Source of the DNA: Leptospira bandrabouensis
GTDB taxonomy: Bacteria; Spirochaetota; Leptospiria; Leptospirales; Leptospiraceae
Direction of reading: 5' to 3'
DNA: 64,000 nucleotides
Assembly (NCBI RefSeq): GCF_004770905.1
Contig: NZ_RQHT01000014.1
Span: 930,001-994,000, forward strand
The position numbers and the translations under genes are program-made. The stretch's first letter is position 1. Every line of letters starts with the position of its first letter. Below are positions 8,428-16,461 of this stretch, one piece after another. The notes below the pieces were generated by a model that was not told where the DNA came from, searched no databases, and saw only the letters and a list, made by a program, of their open reading frames with translations.

Positions 8428-10080
8428 ATGGTCATGTACGTAGAAGCGAAATTGGAATATCCTCTGATCCAAGAAAAAGAGCTACAAGAAAATCATTTGT
8501 TGCTTCGGTTTCGTACACCCGCCAATCCAAAAATAGCAGAACGTAAACCTTTAGTGATAGGTCTTGCTATAGATAAAAGTTGGTCCATGAAAGGTGAAAA
8601 AATGGAATCAGTGATTGAGGCTTCTTGTGCATTAGTCAATTGGCTGACTAGACATGATGCTGTATCTATCATTGCATATTCCGCTGATGTCCAACTCATC
8701 CAACCGGTTACTCACCTAACAGAAAAAGTCTCTGTGACCGATAAAATTCGAAATATCCAAGTAGCCACTTCCACAAATTTAAGTGGTGGATGGTTGTCCG
8801 CTTTAAAAAGTCTCAGTCTCTCCAAAATCCCTAATGCCTATAAACGAGTTTTACTACTCACCGATGGAAATCCCACTTCAGGAATCAAAGAAAAAGAAGC
8901 ATTGGTAAAAATTGCCGCAGATCACTTAGCCATGGGTATCTCCACAACAACCATAGGTGTAGGAAATGATTTTAATGAAGAAATGTTGGTGGAAATAGCA
9001 AAAGCCGGTGGTGGAAATTTTCATTACATCGACAATCCGGAAAAAGCCTCGGATATATTTTTCGATGAATTTGGTGACATTGGGGCCTTGTATGCACAAG
9101 CCATAGATGTCGAATTACAACTGGCTCCTGGTGTTCGATTGAAACAAGTGTTGTCAGAAACATCTCATCAGATATTGGAAGAATTTGATGAATTTATTGG
9201 TGATTCCAAAACCATATCCAGACAAAAAATCAATCTACAGTTAGGCGATCTTAGGGCCGATGACATCCGCAACTTAGTATTACGATTGGAAATTGATGAT
9301 CGCCTAAACCAATCCGAATCTCCTTTTTGTGAAGTAAACGTATCTTACTATAATTTGTTACAACAGAATGCTTTAGAATCTGTGAAAGAATCATTTCATT
9401 TTCCAAAAGCGAATCATAAAGGCAAACAAGACCCCGATGTTTTAGTAGAAATATTGGTAGCCAATGCAACCACTGGGATCAAAGAAATTTCCGATTTTAT
9501 CAAACGTGGCCATGTAGAAGACGCTAAGGCATTGTTATTTGGTCTCATTCAGGACATTAAAAATAACTTACATTTTGCACCCAATGCACTTGGTTCCGTA
9601 CTTGGTCGTCTCCAGGTTTTAGAAACAAAAATTACAACAAAATCAGATGATTTGAACAAACATTTATTTATGAATTCACAGATCATGATGAAAGGTCCAG
9701 AAAAGTTGGATTTAAAAGATGTGTTAGTTCATGATGAAATTTTAGAATACAGAGTCACTGGTGATATTGATTTGTATAAATGCCCCGAGATAAAACTTTT
9801 TATGGAACAAAAAATTTCTGAAGGTTTTAGGTATGTAATTTTTGATTTTTCCAATACATCTCATATTGATTCTTCTGCGATTGGAATGGTGATTCAGATT
9901 GTGGGTTGGCTCAGGAGACGGGGTGGTGAACTTGTGGTTGCCAACATCCATGATTCAGTAAAAAAGATTTTTGAAATCACAAGGTTGTACAACCACATTC
10001 GCGTGGCAGAAAATGTTACCTCTGGTAAGGAAATATTACAGAGGCTTATTTATGCGAGCGAAGGGGATAAAATCAGTTAG
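8428..10080 (+). CDS. von Willebrand factor A - STAS domain fusion protein
   Basis: The 550-residue protein has no signal peptide or membrane helix. Residues about 40-225 are a vWA domain with an intact metal site: AIDKSWSMKG (D49, S51, S53), a threonine in the TSTNLSGGW loop, and LLTDGNPTSG. After a middle beta-rich region (about 230-410), residues about 430-545 form a STAS domain like SpoIIAA/RsbV, with FSNTSHIDSSAIG near 477-486; the serine there is the usual phosphorylation site of anti-anti-sigma factors. I infer a cytoplasmic switch protein joining a metal-dependent protein-binding module to partner-switching control. The start may be this ATG or the ATG two codons later. Confidence 0.85.
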   Translation: MVMYVEAKLEYPLIQEKELQENHLLLRFRTPANPKIAERKPLVIGLAIDKSWSMKGEKMESVIEASCALVNWLTRHDAVSIIAYSADVQLIQPVTHLTEKVSVTDKIRNIQVATSTNLSGGWLSALKSLSLSKIPNAYKRVLLLTDGNPTSGIKEKEALVKIAADHLAMGISTTTIGVGNDFNEEMLVEIAKAGGGNFHYIDNPEKASDIFFDEFGDIGALYAQAIDVELQLAPGVRLKQVLSETSHQILEEFDEFIGDSKTISRQKINLQLGDLRADDIRNLVLRLEIDDRLNQSESPFCEVNVSYYNLLQQNALESVKESFHFPKANHKGKQDPDVLVEILVANATTGIKEISDFIKRGHVEDAKALLFGLIQDIKNNLHFAPNALGSVLGRLQVLETKITTKSDDLNKHLFMNSQIMMKGPEKLDLKDVLVHDEILEYRVTGDIDLYKCPEIKLFMEQKISEGFRYVIFDFSNTSHIDSSAIGMVIQIVGWLRRRGGELVVANIHDSVKKIFEITRLYNHIRVAENVTSGKEILQRLIYASEGDKIS

Positions 10081-10099
10081 TTGGTTTAAGCCAACCAAC
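10080..10099. terminator. Possible bidirectional terminator hairpin
   Basis: GTTGGTT (10080-10086) and AACCAAC (10093-10099) form a perfect 7-bp stem with a 6-base loop exactly between two convergent genes; it includes the stop codon region of both. The T-rich tails are weak on both sides, so its strength is doubtful. Confidence 0.4.
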
Positions 10100-10307
10100 G
10101 TTCTGCTTCTTCGATCGCTTCTTTTAAATCACCAACTAAAGCAGGAGCGATAGCGATTCCTTTTTGAGTGGGTTTTAGTTCCCCGTTGGGATCGGTATAC
10201 CAAACTCGAATGTTAAAAAAAGTTTGGCCTTTATATTCGGAGATTTCCACGCGGATGACTTCTCCCCGTCCTTTGTCAATGTCTCGAATGATTCCTGTTT
10301 TTGCCAT
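10086..10307 (-). CDS. PC4/p15-type single-stranded-DNA-binding transcription cofactor
   Basis: The 73-residue protein matches the bacterial PC4 (PF02229) fold: [16 protein letters not shown], then a [15 protein letters not shown] stretch and a C-terminal amphipathic helix [13 protein letters not shown]. Eukaryotic PC4 is a coactivator that binds ssDNA; bacterial members are small ssDNA-binding proteins of mostly unknown role. The gene begins one base after the ferredoxin reductase stop, so the two are probably cotranscribed. A functional link between them is not obvious. Confidence 0.85.
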   Translation of the reverse strand: MAKTGIIRDIDKGRGEVIRVEISEYKGQTFFNIRVWYTDPNGELKPTQKGIAIAPALVGDLKEAIEEAERWLA

Positions 10308-10308
10308 T

Positions 10309-11232
10309 TTAGTACGTCTCTACAAAAAGTTGTTCTTTTTCCTCTAGGTGTTTTTTGAATTCATCATACGAAAGATCAGTTCCGCAAGCAGAGATGATTT
10401 CTTGTATGACTCCTTTTTCCATTCCCTTCGGACCGCCACAAATATAAAACTTACCGTTTCCATTGACAGCATTTTTAATGGATTCGGCATTTTCTTTTGC
10501 GCGGTGAGTGATGTACATCTTTCCACCGTCGAAGGAATTTTTCTCTTCTCGGCTAATCGCTGTTACGAAATGGAAGTTGGGATGGTTTTTAGCCATATCT
10601 TCAAAATAATCGCGAAGTACGATTTCATCAGAATAGGGTGCTCCGTAGATTAGCCATACATTTCCTTGAAAGTTAATTAGTTTTTGAACCAGGAGTTCTT
10701 CCACCATTCCAAAAAAAGGACTGATTCCTGTTCCTGTAGCAAAAAAGAAAATATCACCAGAAAAGTCAGTTTGTGGAAGTAGGAATTTTTTTCCAGCGGG
10801 ACCAGTCATCGTGACTGTATCACCTGGTTTTAAGTCACAAAGATAATTGGAACAAACTCCTTTATGGAGAAGATTTCCATTTTCATCGTACACATTGTCC
10901 CTTTTGACCACAAATTCAATATTATCCTTGGTTTGCCCAAAACTATAGGATGGGGAGGCAATGGAATACAAACGGATGGTATACGACGGATCAGCCGAGC
11001 CTTTAGCTTCTTTTTCTGGATCCGCGCCCGGGGGAATGATACCAGCACTTTGCCCGATCATATAAGGATAAGTGTTATGGTCGACGGCAATCGTGATTCG
11101 ATGCACCGCAGAATCGCCTTCTTTTGTTGGGCGTTTTCCCTTTCCTGGTTCGGGAGTCAAACGGGTATTGGCCAAAACTTGGGCTTGGAGGGGATTTGAT
11201 TTTTTAAACAGATTGATTTGAGGGGTAAGCAA
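10309..11232 (-). CDS. fpr: Plant-type ferredoxin/flavodoxin-NADP+ reductase
   Basis: The 307-residue protein shows the plastidic-type FNR pattern: RLYSIASP binds [17 protein letters not shown] and [12 protein letters not shown] follow, [13 protein letters not shown] binds NADP pyrophosphate, [13 protein letters not shown] binds nicotinamide, and the chain ends in VETY with the terminal tyrosine that stacks on the flavin. It moves electrons between NADPH and ferredoxin or flavodoxin. The start is a TTG at 11232 with GAGGA 6-7 bases upstream. The Leptospira enzyme of this class has been described as plastid-like. PC4 follows in the same unit. Confidence 0.92.
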   Translation of the reverse strand: MLTPQINLFKKSNPLQAQVLANTRLTPEPGKGKRPTKEGDSAVHRITIAVDHNTYPYMIGQSAGIIPPGADPEKEAKGSADPSYTIRLYSIASPSYSFGQTKDNIEFVVKRDNVYDENGNLLHKGVCSNYLCDLKPGDTVTMTGPAGKKFLLPQTDFSGDIFFFATGTGISPFFGMVEELLVQKLINFQGNVWLIYGAPYSDEIVLRDYFEDMAKNHPNFHFVTAISREEKNSFDGGKMYITHRAKENAESIKNAVNGNGKFYICGGPKGMEKGVIQEIISACGTDLSYDEFKKHLEEKEQLFVETY

Positions 11233-11338
11233 AGTCGTCCTCGTTACAGGTGGTTTTTGGTCAAGTTTGGCATTCCGATGGTTCGGGAAAAGGAGAACTT
11301 AGAGTTTTCATTTTTCCTCCTCGGAATTATGTCTCTTC

Positions 11339-11366
11339 TTGACTCCTTTTTTAGAGTTTTTAAACT
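11339..11366 (+). promoter_or_regulatory. Candidate sigma70-type promoter
   Basis: TTGACT (11339-11344) and TAAACT (11361-11366) are 16 bases apart. The same -10 hexamer occurs in the heat-shock promoter of this window. It would serve the small ORF at 11421 and the DUF3015 gene. Confidence 0.4.
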
Positions 11367-11420
11367 TTAGTCATTCCGGCCCTCCCGCCGATCTTAAAGA
11401 CAACCGGGAAAACAAATTGC

Positions 11421-11642
11421 ATGAGATCAACTGAAGCACAAGAAAAGAAACCATCACCAGTTCCCAATACCGTACTTCATCAAAAATTGGAGTCTTTCAC
11501 CAATACTTTGCTCCAATCTATGCAAACCAAAACAAAAGAGGAAAAAACCTGGGCCGTTCTCTCCATGAAAGGAGAGATTTTGGATTATGGAAATCGTCTT
11601 CCTCAAGCTGACCGTAATTCCGATACTTTATTTTCCATTTAA
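11421..11642 (+). CDS. Small hypothetical protein
   Basis: This 73-residue ORF begins with ATG and ends 13 bases before the start of the DUF3015 gene. It is hydrophilic and has no signal peptide or known motif; a short strand-like part reads AVLSMKGEILDYG. The ribosome site is weak. Support comes from ordinary codon use, the position behind a promoter-like sequence and the tight spacing to the next gene. It could be a chance ORF. Confidence 0.45.
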   Translation: MRSTEAQEKKPSPVPNTVLHQKLESFTNTLLQSMQTKTKEEKTWAVLSMKGEILDYGNRLPQADRNSDTLFSI

Positions 11643-11655
11643 TTTTCGAGGTTTT

Positions 11656-12183
11656 ATGTTTAGATCCGGGAACCCTTCTTTTTTTAAACTTCAGCTGACA
11701 ATCGTTAGCTTACTTTTGGTATCGGTTTCATATTCATTATCTGCAGAACCGTACGGAATGGCTGGTTGTGGACTTGGGTCGATGGTACCGGCTTGGAAAA
11801 ATGATATCGGGCAAGTTTTGGCTGCGACCACCAATGGTAGTTTATCCTCTCAAACATTTGGAATCACTTCGGGAACTTCTAATTGCACTACGGATGGAAT
11901 TGTTCGCGCTGACCGAGCCCAAGAAGTATTTGTGACTTATAATGAAGAACCTTTGGAATTAGAAACCGTTAAGGGTACCGGTGAAAGAATTCGAGCCATT
12001 GCTTCTTTGTTAGGTTGTCCTACACATAGTGATGAATTGGGAAATCTAATGAAGGAAAAACATTCTTTTATTTTTGATCCTACGAAAGAGGAAGAATCTA
12101 AAGTTCGATCCAAAATCATTTTATCTCGACTAAAGGCAAAAATCGCAGAAAATCCTAAACTAAGACAGGCATGTGTCTATTAA
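11656..12183 (+). CDS. DUF3015 family exported protein
   Basis: The ATG at 11656 has GAGG about 5 bases upstream and gives a 175-residue protein with a signal peptide ending near LSAEP. The mature part has the DUF3015 pattern YGMAGCGLGSM, then AATTNGSLSSQTFGITSGTSNC, a conserved lipid-free cysteine pair and a helical tail with LLGC. The family is periplasmic or outer-membrane associated and has no known function. The last four bases overlap the end of the convergent HEXXH protein gene. Confidence 0.85.
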   Translation: MFRSGNPSFFKLQLTIVSLLLVSVSYSLSAEPYGMAGCGLGSMVPAWKNDIGQVLAATTNGSLSSQTFGITSGTSNCTTDGIVRADRAQEVFVTYNEEPLELETVKGTGERIRAIASLLGCPTHSDELGNLMKEKHSFIFDPTKEEESKVRSKIILSRLKAKIAENPKLRQACVY

Positions 12184-12824
12184 TCTCGAATGACTCGGGA
12201 AATTTCCGAATTATAACGATGCGCCGCTTCTGTTTGGTTGAGGTAGCCATAAGCACCTAATTCAAATATAAAAGCAGCAGTGATTCCGTAACCACCATCT
12301 GGAGTGGAATCACATCCTTTTTTTCCTGCAGGATGAATCTTCCAATCGCGAGGGTTTAAAAATTGAAAATTTTCCGGACAAATTACATGGCTATAATTTT
12401 TGCCATCGGCATGTCTAGCTTCGTGTAACAACACTAAGACACGATCCAATCGATTCAAACTGAAGAACGCGCGACCAAGTAATACTTCACCATCTTGGTA
12501 CATAGCTATGTAATCTCCGGTAGAACCGTAAGAATATTTGTTAATTCGAGATTGGATCCAACGAGAAACTTTTTTCCCGGAAAAACTAAATTTAAAAATG
12601 GATTCAAATTGGGAGAGACGGTTGTAAGTAGACTTGTCGATTTTGATTCGTTTGGGTTCTAGGGATTCCAAGTAGGAAAACGATTCTTTTAAAACTTTGG
12701 ATTGTTTTACGTTTAACTTAGATTCATCGGAGTACAGTTCTACTCCTGAAAAACAATAAAAAACAAAAATAACAAAACTTGTTTTAAACGAATAAAGTTC
12801 AAAAAGTGGCTTGGAGTCCACCAT
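12180..12824 (-). CDS. Exported HEXXH-motif protein, putative zinc peptidase
   Basis: The 214-residue protein has an N-terminal hydrophobic segment (about 14-30) fit for a signal or anchor. [10 protein letters not shown] carries HEXXH at residues 134-138, the zinc-binding motif of gluzincins and metzincins, with a possible third ligand in the FELGAYG helix near 188. Several cysteines (ICPEN, GCDST) may form disulphides. Peptidase activity is inferred from the motif only. The start overlaps the TonB receptor gene by 26 bases, which makes it the last gene of the haem-type operon. Confidence 0.65.
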   Translation of the reverse strand: MVDSKPLFELYSFKTSFVIFVFYCFSGVELYSDESKLNVKQSKVLKESFSYLESLEPKRIKIDKSTYNRLSQFESIFKFSFSGKKVSRWIQSRINKYSYGSTGDYIAMYQDGEVLLGRAFFSLNRLDRVLVLLHEARHADGKNYSHVICPENFQFLNPRDWKIHPAGKKGCDSTPDGGYGITAAFIFELGAYGYLNQTEAAHRYNSEISRVIRD

Positions 12825-15003
12825 AGTAAAACCTGGGACGAATAGGATTGTAAGTAAGCTCGTATTGGTCCAGGACGTTGTCTACTCCTAAAAACAGAGA
12901 CATTCTTCCTTCGAAGAATTTTTTCTCCATCCGTACATTCAGTAGGGTGAAAGGTTTCCCATAGACAACTTTGTTATTTTCTTCTATACTCTTCGTTTGT
13001 TGGTCGATTAGAGCCGTACTGGATCCAGCTGTGAAGTCGTTGGTAGTACTATAAAACGGCCGTTTGTCTAAACGTTTGGCACGAAGTGCAAATTCCCAAC
13101 CGCCAGGTGCATTCACAAAAAAGTTCATTGTTCCTTGATGCAGGGCCCTTCCTTCTAAGGGCCTATCGGTCGTTAGGTCTCTTGTATCAGTTTGGTTGTA
13201 ACCTAATTCCAGGGCAAAGTATTTAAGAAAACGAACACGGGATCCTGCTTCTACCCCTCTTGTATAGGCACGTTGAACGTTTTTTAATTGGAAGTTTGCA
13301 AATTCACTAGTCCTTGTTCCAAAACTATATTGGATGAGATCAGTAATGTCATTTCGGAAAACACTCAGGGAAAGTGTCCAAAATTTAAAAGGGGTATATT
13401 CGATGTCTGCGTTAACAGTGGTTGACTTTTCAGGTCTTAGTTTATCGTTTCCATCAACAACATAACCAACTCCAGGATTTTCAAACCGTAAATACAACTC
13501 TCGAAAGGAAGGTGGCCGAAAACCTTTTCCGTAACTGGCACGAAAAACAAGTTCACTTGTGATATCTACTTTTGTTGCGATTTTGGGAGTGGTTTGACCG
13601 CCAAACTGTGAATCCACGTCATGACGAACTCCGGGAACAAGTCGCCAAACAAATCCTTGGCGCCAAATAATCCATTCATCTTGAATGAAAGCTGCCCTTC
13701 TTGTTCGATAGGCATTTCTTCTTTGTAAACGATCTGATTGTAATTCTTCGGAGTAGGATTCTACGCCTGCAGTAACCATGTGGTCTTTATTGATTTCGTG
13801 ATCAATTTGGGCGACACCTTGCGAGGAAAATTCATTTGTGAATTCTTTTACATCCAACTCATTAGAATTTCGTTGGTCCAATTTATAATGATTTTCCCAA
13901 CGTGAAAAATTTCCTCGTAAGGAAACCATATTACGTTTTCCGTATGTATATTCTAATGCACCTAAACCGAGAAAGTCGTTTGTTAGATTTGTTCTATCAA
14001 AAACTCCGCCATTGGATCTTGAATCGATTCCAGCTTGGTTTCGATTTAAATAATTAATTCCTGTTTTTACTTTAAATTGACCATCAGGATTGAAAGTCAT
14101 GTTTCCACCTACGTTGGCATCTTGGAATGCATTTCCCGTAGTAGCAGGTGTCCTTGGATCTAAATCATAGGCAGCAGATTGGTTGAACCCACCATAAAAA
14201 TTGGAAGCAACAAAATCATTTTTAAAACCTACATCGGCGATCATATTCTTTTCGCCTTGGCTTCCGAAATTGGTTTGCCTTCCATTTCCATAGGAAGTTC
14301 GGAACTGGTAATGTTCTGGTTTTTCAGCTTGTTTGGTGATGATATTAATCACACCACCAATTGCATCGGCTCCATATAATGAAGACGAACTTCCTTTAAC
14401 AATTTCGATTCGTTCAATGTTCTGAACTTTAAATCGTGTTAGATCAATGGTATTGTTGAGTCGTCCTGCAACCCGTTGTCCATCCACAAGAAATAAAACG
14501 TATTTGGAATCCAAACCCAACATTTGCACTTGAGATCCACCAAAAAAGGGGGTAACATTAATTCCTAGTTGAGTATCGAGCACCTCACCTAGGTTACGTG
14601 CGCCTGTTTGTTCAATTCGTTTCCGAGAAATGACTTCTGTCGCAACGGCAGAATCTTTGAGTCGTCGTTCCCCACGAGACCCTGTTACGACAATTCCATT
14701 TTTGTTATCTAAATCTTTAAAACGGTCCACTTCCTCTGTTGGATTCTCTTCTTTATTCCCTTCTTGGGGAGCGGTTGTGATCGGAGTTTGTGTTTCTTCG
14801 TTTTGAGGATTAGGATTGGTTGTATTCGTGTCTGTAGTTACAGGAGTAGTCGGAACACTTGGTGTTTTCTCAACCGTTTTTGTATTCTTTCCATTTTCAC
14901 GAGGTTTGGATTGAGAATGAACTTCCCCTATAAACAATAAAAAAAGGCAAAGGATTGGCAAAAGGAAGGGATTAAATAAATACATTAGGGAAGTTTTTTC
15001 CAT
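12799..15003 (-). CDS. TonB-dependent outer-membrane receptor, probably haem/haemoprotein
   Basis: The 734-residue protein has a signal peptide ending at EVHSQ, then a Thr/Pro/Asn-rich linker (about 33-95), then a plug: [76 protein letters not shown]. The beta-barrel follows and ends in aromatic F. It takes up a ligand using TonB energy. The HmuY-like gene just upstream and the Fur-like site at the operon start point to haem. The start at 15003 is chosen because it places a lysine in the n-region; an ATG at 14985, overlapping the upstream stop as TAATG, is the alternative. Confidence 0.88.
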   Translation of the reverse strand: MEKTSLMYLFNPFLLPILCLFLLFIGEVHSQSKPRENGKNTKTVEKTPSVPTTPVTTDTNTTNPNPQNEETQTPITTAPQEGNKEENPTEEVDRFKDLDNKNGIVVTGSRGERRLKDSAVATEVISRKRIEQTGARNLGEVLDTQLGINVTPFFGGSQVQMLGLDSKYVLFLVDGQRVAGRLNNTIDLTRFKVQNIERIEIVKGSSSSLYGADAIGGVINIITKQAEKPEHYQFRTSYGNGRQTNFGSQGEKNMIADVGFKNDFVASNFYGGFNQSAAYDLDPRTPATTGNAFQDANVGGNMTFNPDGQFKVKTGINYLNRNQAGIDSRSNGGVFDRTNLTNDFLGLGALEYTYGKRNMVSLRGNFSRWENHYKLDQRNSNELDVKEFTNEFSSQGVAQIDHEINKDHMVTAGVESYSEELQSDRLQRRNAYRTRRAAFIQDEWIIWRQGFVWRLVPGVRHDVDSQFGGQTTPKIATKVDITSELVFRASYGKGFRPPSFRELYLRFENPGVGYVVDGNDKLRPEKSTTVNADIEYTPFKFWTLSLSVFRNDITDLIQYSFGTRTSEFANFQLKNVQRAYTRGVEAGSRVRFLKYFALELGYNQTDTRDLTTDRPLEGRALHQGTMNFFVNAPGGWEFALRAKRLDKRPFYSTTNDFTAGSSTALIDQQTKSIEENNKVVYGKPFTLLNVRMEKKFFEGRMSLFLGVDNVLDQYELTYNPIRPRFYYGGLQATF

Positions 15004-15644
15004 CGGATGGTCGGATAACCTGAAGTTCCCGCATCACTATAATAGTTTTCAATATGGACGGCATAAATAGAAGAACCTGTTCCCGAACGAATTAGATAAA
15101 TATCTGGCTTCGGTGTTAAATTTCCGATCGTATAGTTATACCATTCGGTCACTAGTGGGTTTCCAACATACACGGCACCAGCACCACCGATTCCTTGAGT
15201 GGTAGAAGAACTATCCAAAGTAAAGGAATTACATCCTTGGCTAGCCGCAGAAGTAGAACTTGCCACAGAAAAATCGGTAGTATTACTTTTGCAGGCTCCA
15301 CCCAAACCAGAACGATTGGTTTCCCCTGAATTGGTGGCCACCTTATACCGGTTAAATGCAATGTCCCAGGTTAACTTATCTTTGTCAGAAAAAGGAATTT
15401 GTTTATTTCCTTCAAAATAGAAATAAATATAAAAATCTAAATTACTAGCGTTGATGCGAGTGAGGTAACTCCCGTCCGCTTGTAAACGGGAGAAAACAAT
15501 TTTATCCAAAGCATTGGGATTCCCTGCATTGATTGCATTGACAATCAACTGATTCACTAAAATTTCTTGGTCCGTCAGGGCTTTTTCCTGACGGGCGCAA
15601 AAAAAGAATCCGATGGCAATCAGGCAAATGAAAATCCTTCGCAT
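14985..15644 (-). CDS. HmuY-family haem-binding lipoprotein
   Basis: The 219-residue protein has a lipoprotein signal with a phenylalanine-rich lipobox ending FFFC (Cys 16). The HmuY pattern is clear: [17 protein letters not shown], then [20 protein letters not shown] (Trp 93), a serine/glycine-rich loop, [27 protein letters not shown] and a final TIRWKKL. HmuY proteins of Bacteroidota are haemophore lipoproteins that pass haem to the TonB receptor HmuR. Here the receptor gene overlaps its 3' end by 19 bases, the same pairing. The ligand histidines cannot be assigned by eye. Confidence 0.82.
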   Translation of the reverse strand: MRRIFICLIAIGFFFCARQEKALTDQEILVNQLIVNAINAGNPNALDKIVFSRLQADGSYLTRINASNLDFYIYFYFEGNKQIPFSDKDKLTWDIAFNRYKVATNSGETNRSGLGGACKSNTTDFSVASSTSAASQGCNSFTLDSSSTTQGIGGAGAVYVGNPLVTEWYNYTIGNLTPKPDIYLIRSGTGSSIYAVHIENYYSDAGTSGYPTIRWKKLP

Positions 15645-15656
15645 ACTTTATGAATA

Positions 15657-16223
15657 TTATAAAGAATCAGCTATGGAATAGCTAATCTGTGCGGATTGGC
15701 CTTTGCTAGGAAGGGCATAAAAGAGAATATAAACGCCAGATGGGTTGTTAGGAGCAGTAATGGAAATCGTTCCAGTTCCATCTAGTTTGTAAGCATCAGG
15801 AAAAGCAGCATTGTCATCGACAAGAGTTCCTGCACTATAAGTGATTCCCGTTTTGATAACTTTTGTAGAATCGAGGGGGCAAGATCCCGAACCATACACA
15901 ATTACTTCGGATTTTCCAGTTAAAGTAAATTTTACAACACCGGTACCAGCATATTTTAATACGGCAGTTGGGTGGCCTACAACAGGAACACTACTAGTTT
16001 TAGTAATGGTTCCAGAACCAAGTCCAGAAGTTGTGGTCCAAGTATTGAGAGTTTTACCGTTTGCTGCAATGGAACAGTCCCCAGCCATATTGAATAGAGA
16101 GCCAATTGTCACTAAAGTAAGAAGGTCTTTGTCGTTATTTTCTTTTTTTTCACACTGAAGAGAAAGTCCGGCGATCAAACTCAAAAGGATTAATAATTTT
16201 GTCTTATTTTGAAGGGATTTCAT
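15657..16223 (-). CDS. Lipoprotein, first gene of the haem-uptake operon
   Basis: The 188-residue protein has lipobox LSLQC (Cys 24). The mature part is beta-rich with many Ser/Thr/Gly residues and two cysteine pairs (GDCS, GSCP), and strands such as GVVKFTLTGKSEVIVYG and GVYILFYALP suggest a small beta-sandwich. No family is recognised. GAGG stands about 5 bases before the ATG. It lies 12 bases upstream of the HmuY-like gene and directly downstream of a Fur-box-like site, so a role in iron/haem uptake is inferred. Confidence 0.75.
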   Translation of the reverse strand: MKSLQNKTKLLILLSLIAGLSLQCEKKENNDKDLLTLVTIGSLFNMAGDCSIAANGKTLNTWTTTSGLGSGTITKTSSVPVVGHPTAVLKYAGTGVVKFTLTGKSEVIVYGSGSCPLDSTKVIKTGITYSAGTLVDDNAAFPDAYKLDGTGTISITAPNNPSGVYILFYALPSKGQSAQISYSIADSL

Positions 16224-16263
16224 AGAACCTCGGTCATTTTTATCCAGGCTTAAAGACTGGTAA

Positions 16264-16278
16264 TGAGAATCAAATTCA
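16264..16278. promoter_or_regulatory. Fur-box-like operator
   Basis: The 15-base site TGAGAATCAAATTCA matches the 7-1-7 Fur consensus TGATAATNATTATCA at 10 of 14 positions. It lies 41 bases upstream of the first gene of the HmuY/TonB-receptor operon. Fur or a related regulator (PerR) could bind; this is inference from sequence. Confidence 0.5.
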
Positions 16279-16461
16279 TTTTATTAAATGGCTGAATTTT
16301 TTAAATTCACTGGCAGAACTAGGACAGATCTGGTTTGCATCGGGAAAAATTGGGATATCTTCGCATCTTTCTTTTCTAATTTATCTCTCGATTCCTTACA
16401 AACGTAAGATTCAAAAAATCAATTGTAAGGAAAAGTATTTTTCGTCTACTATGCCAAGGTC

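Noticed and set aside
15841..16158. 105-residue plus-strand ORF opposite the first haem-operon lipoprotein
   Set aside because: It has no promoter or ribosome site and lies wholly inside a well-supported gene.
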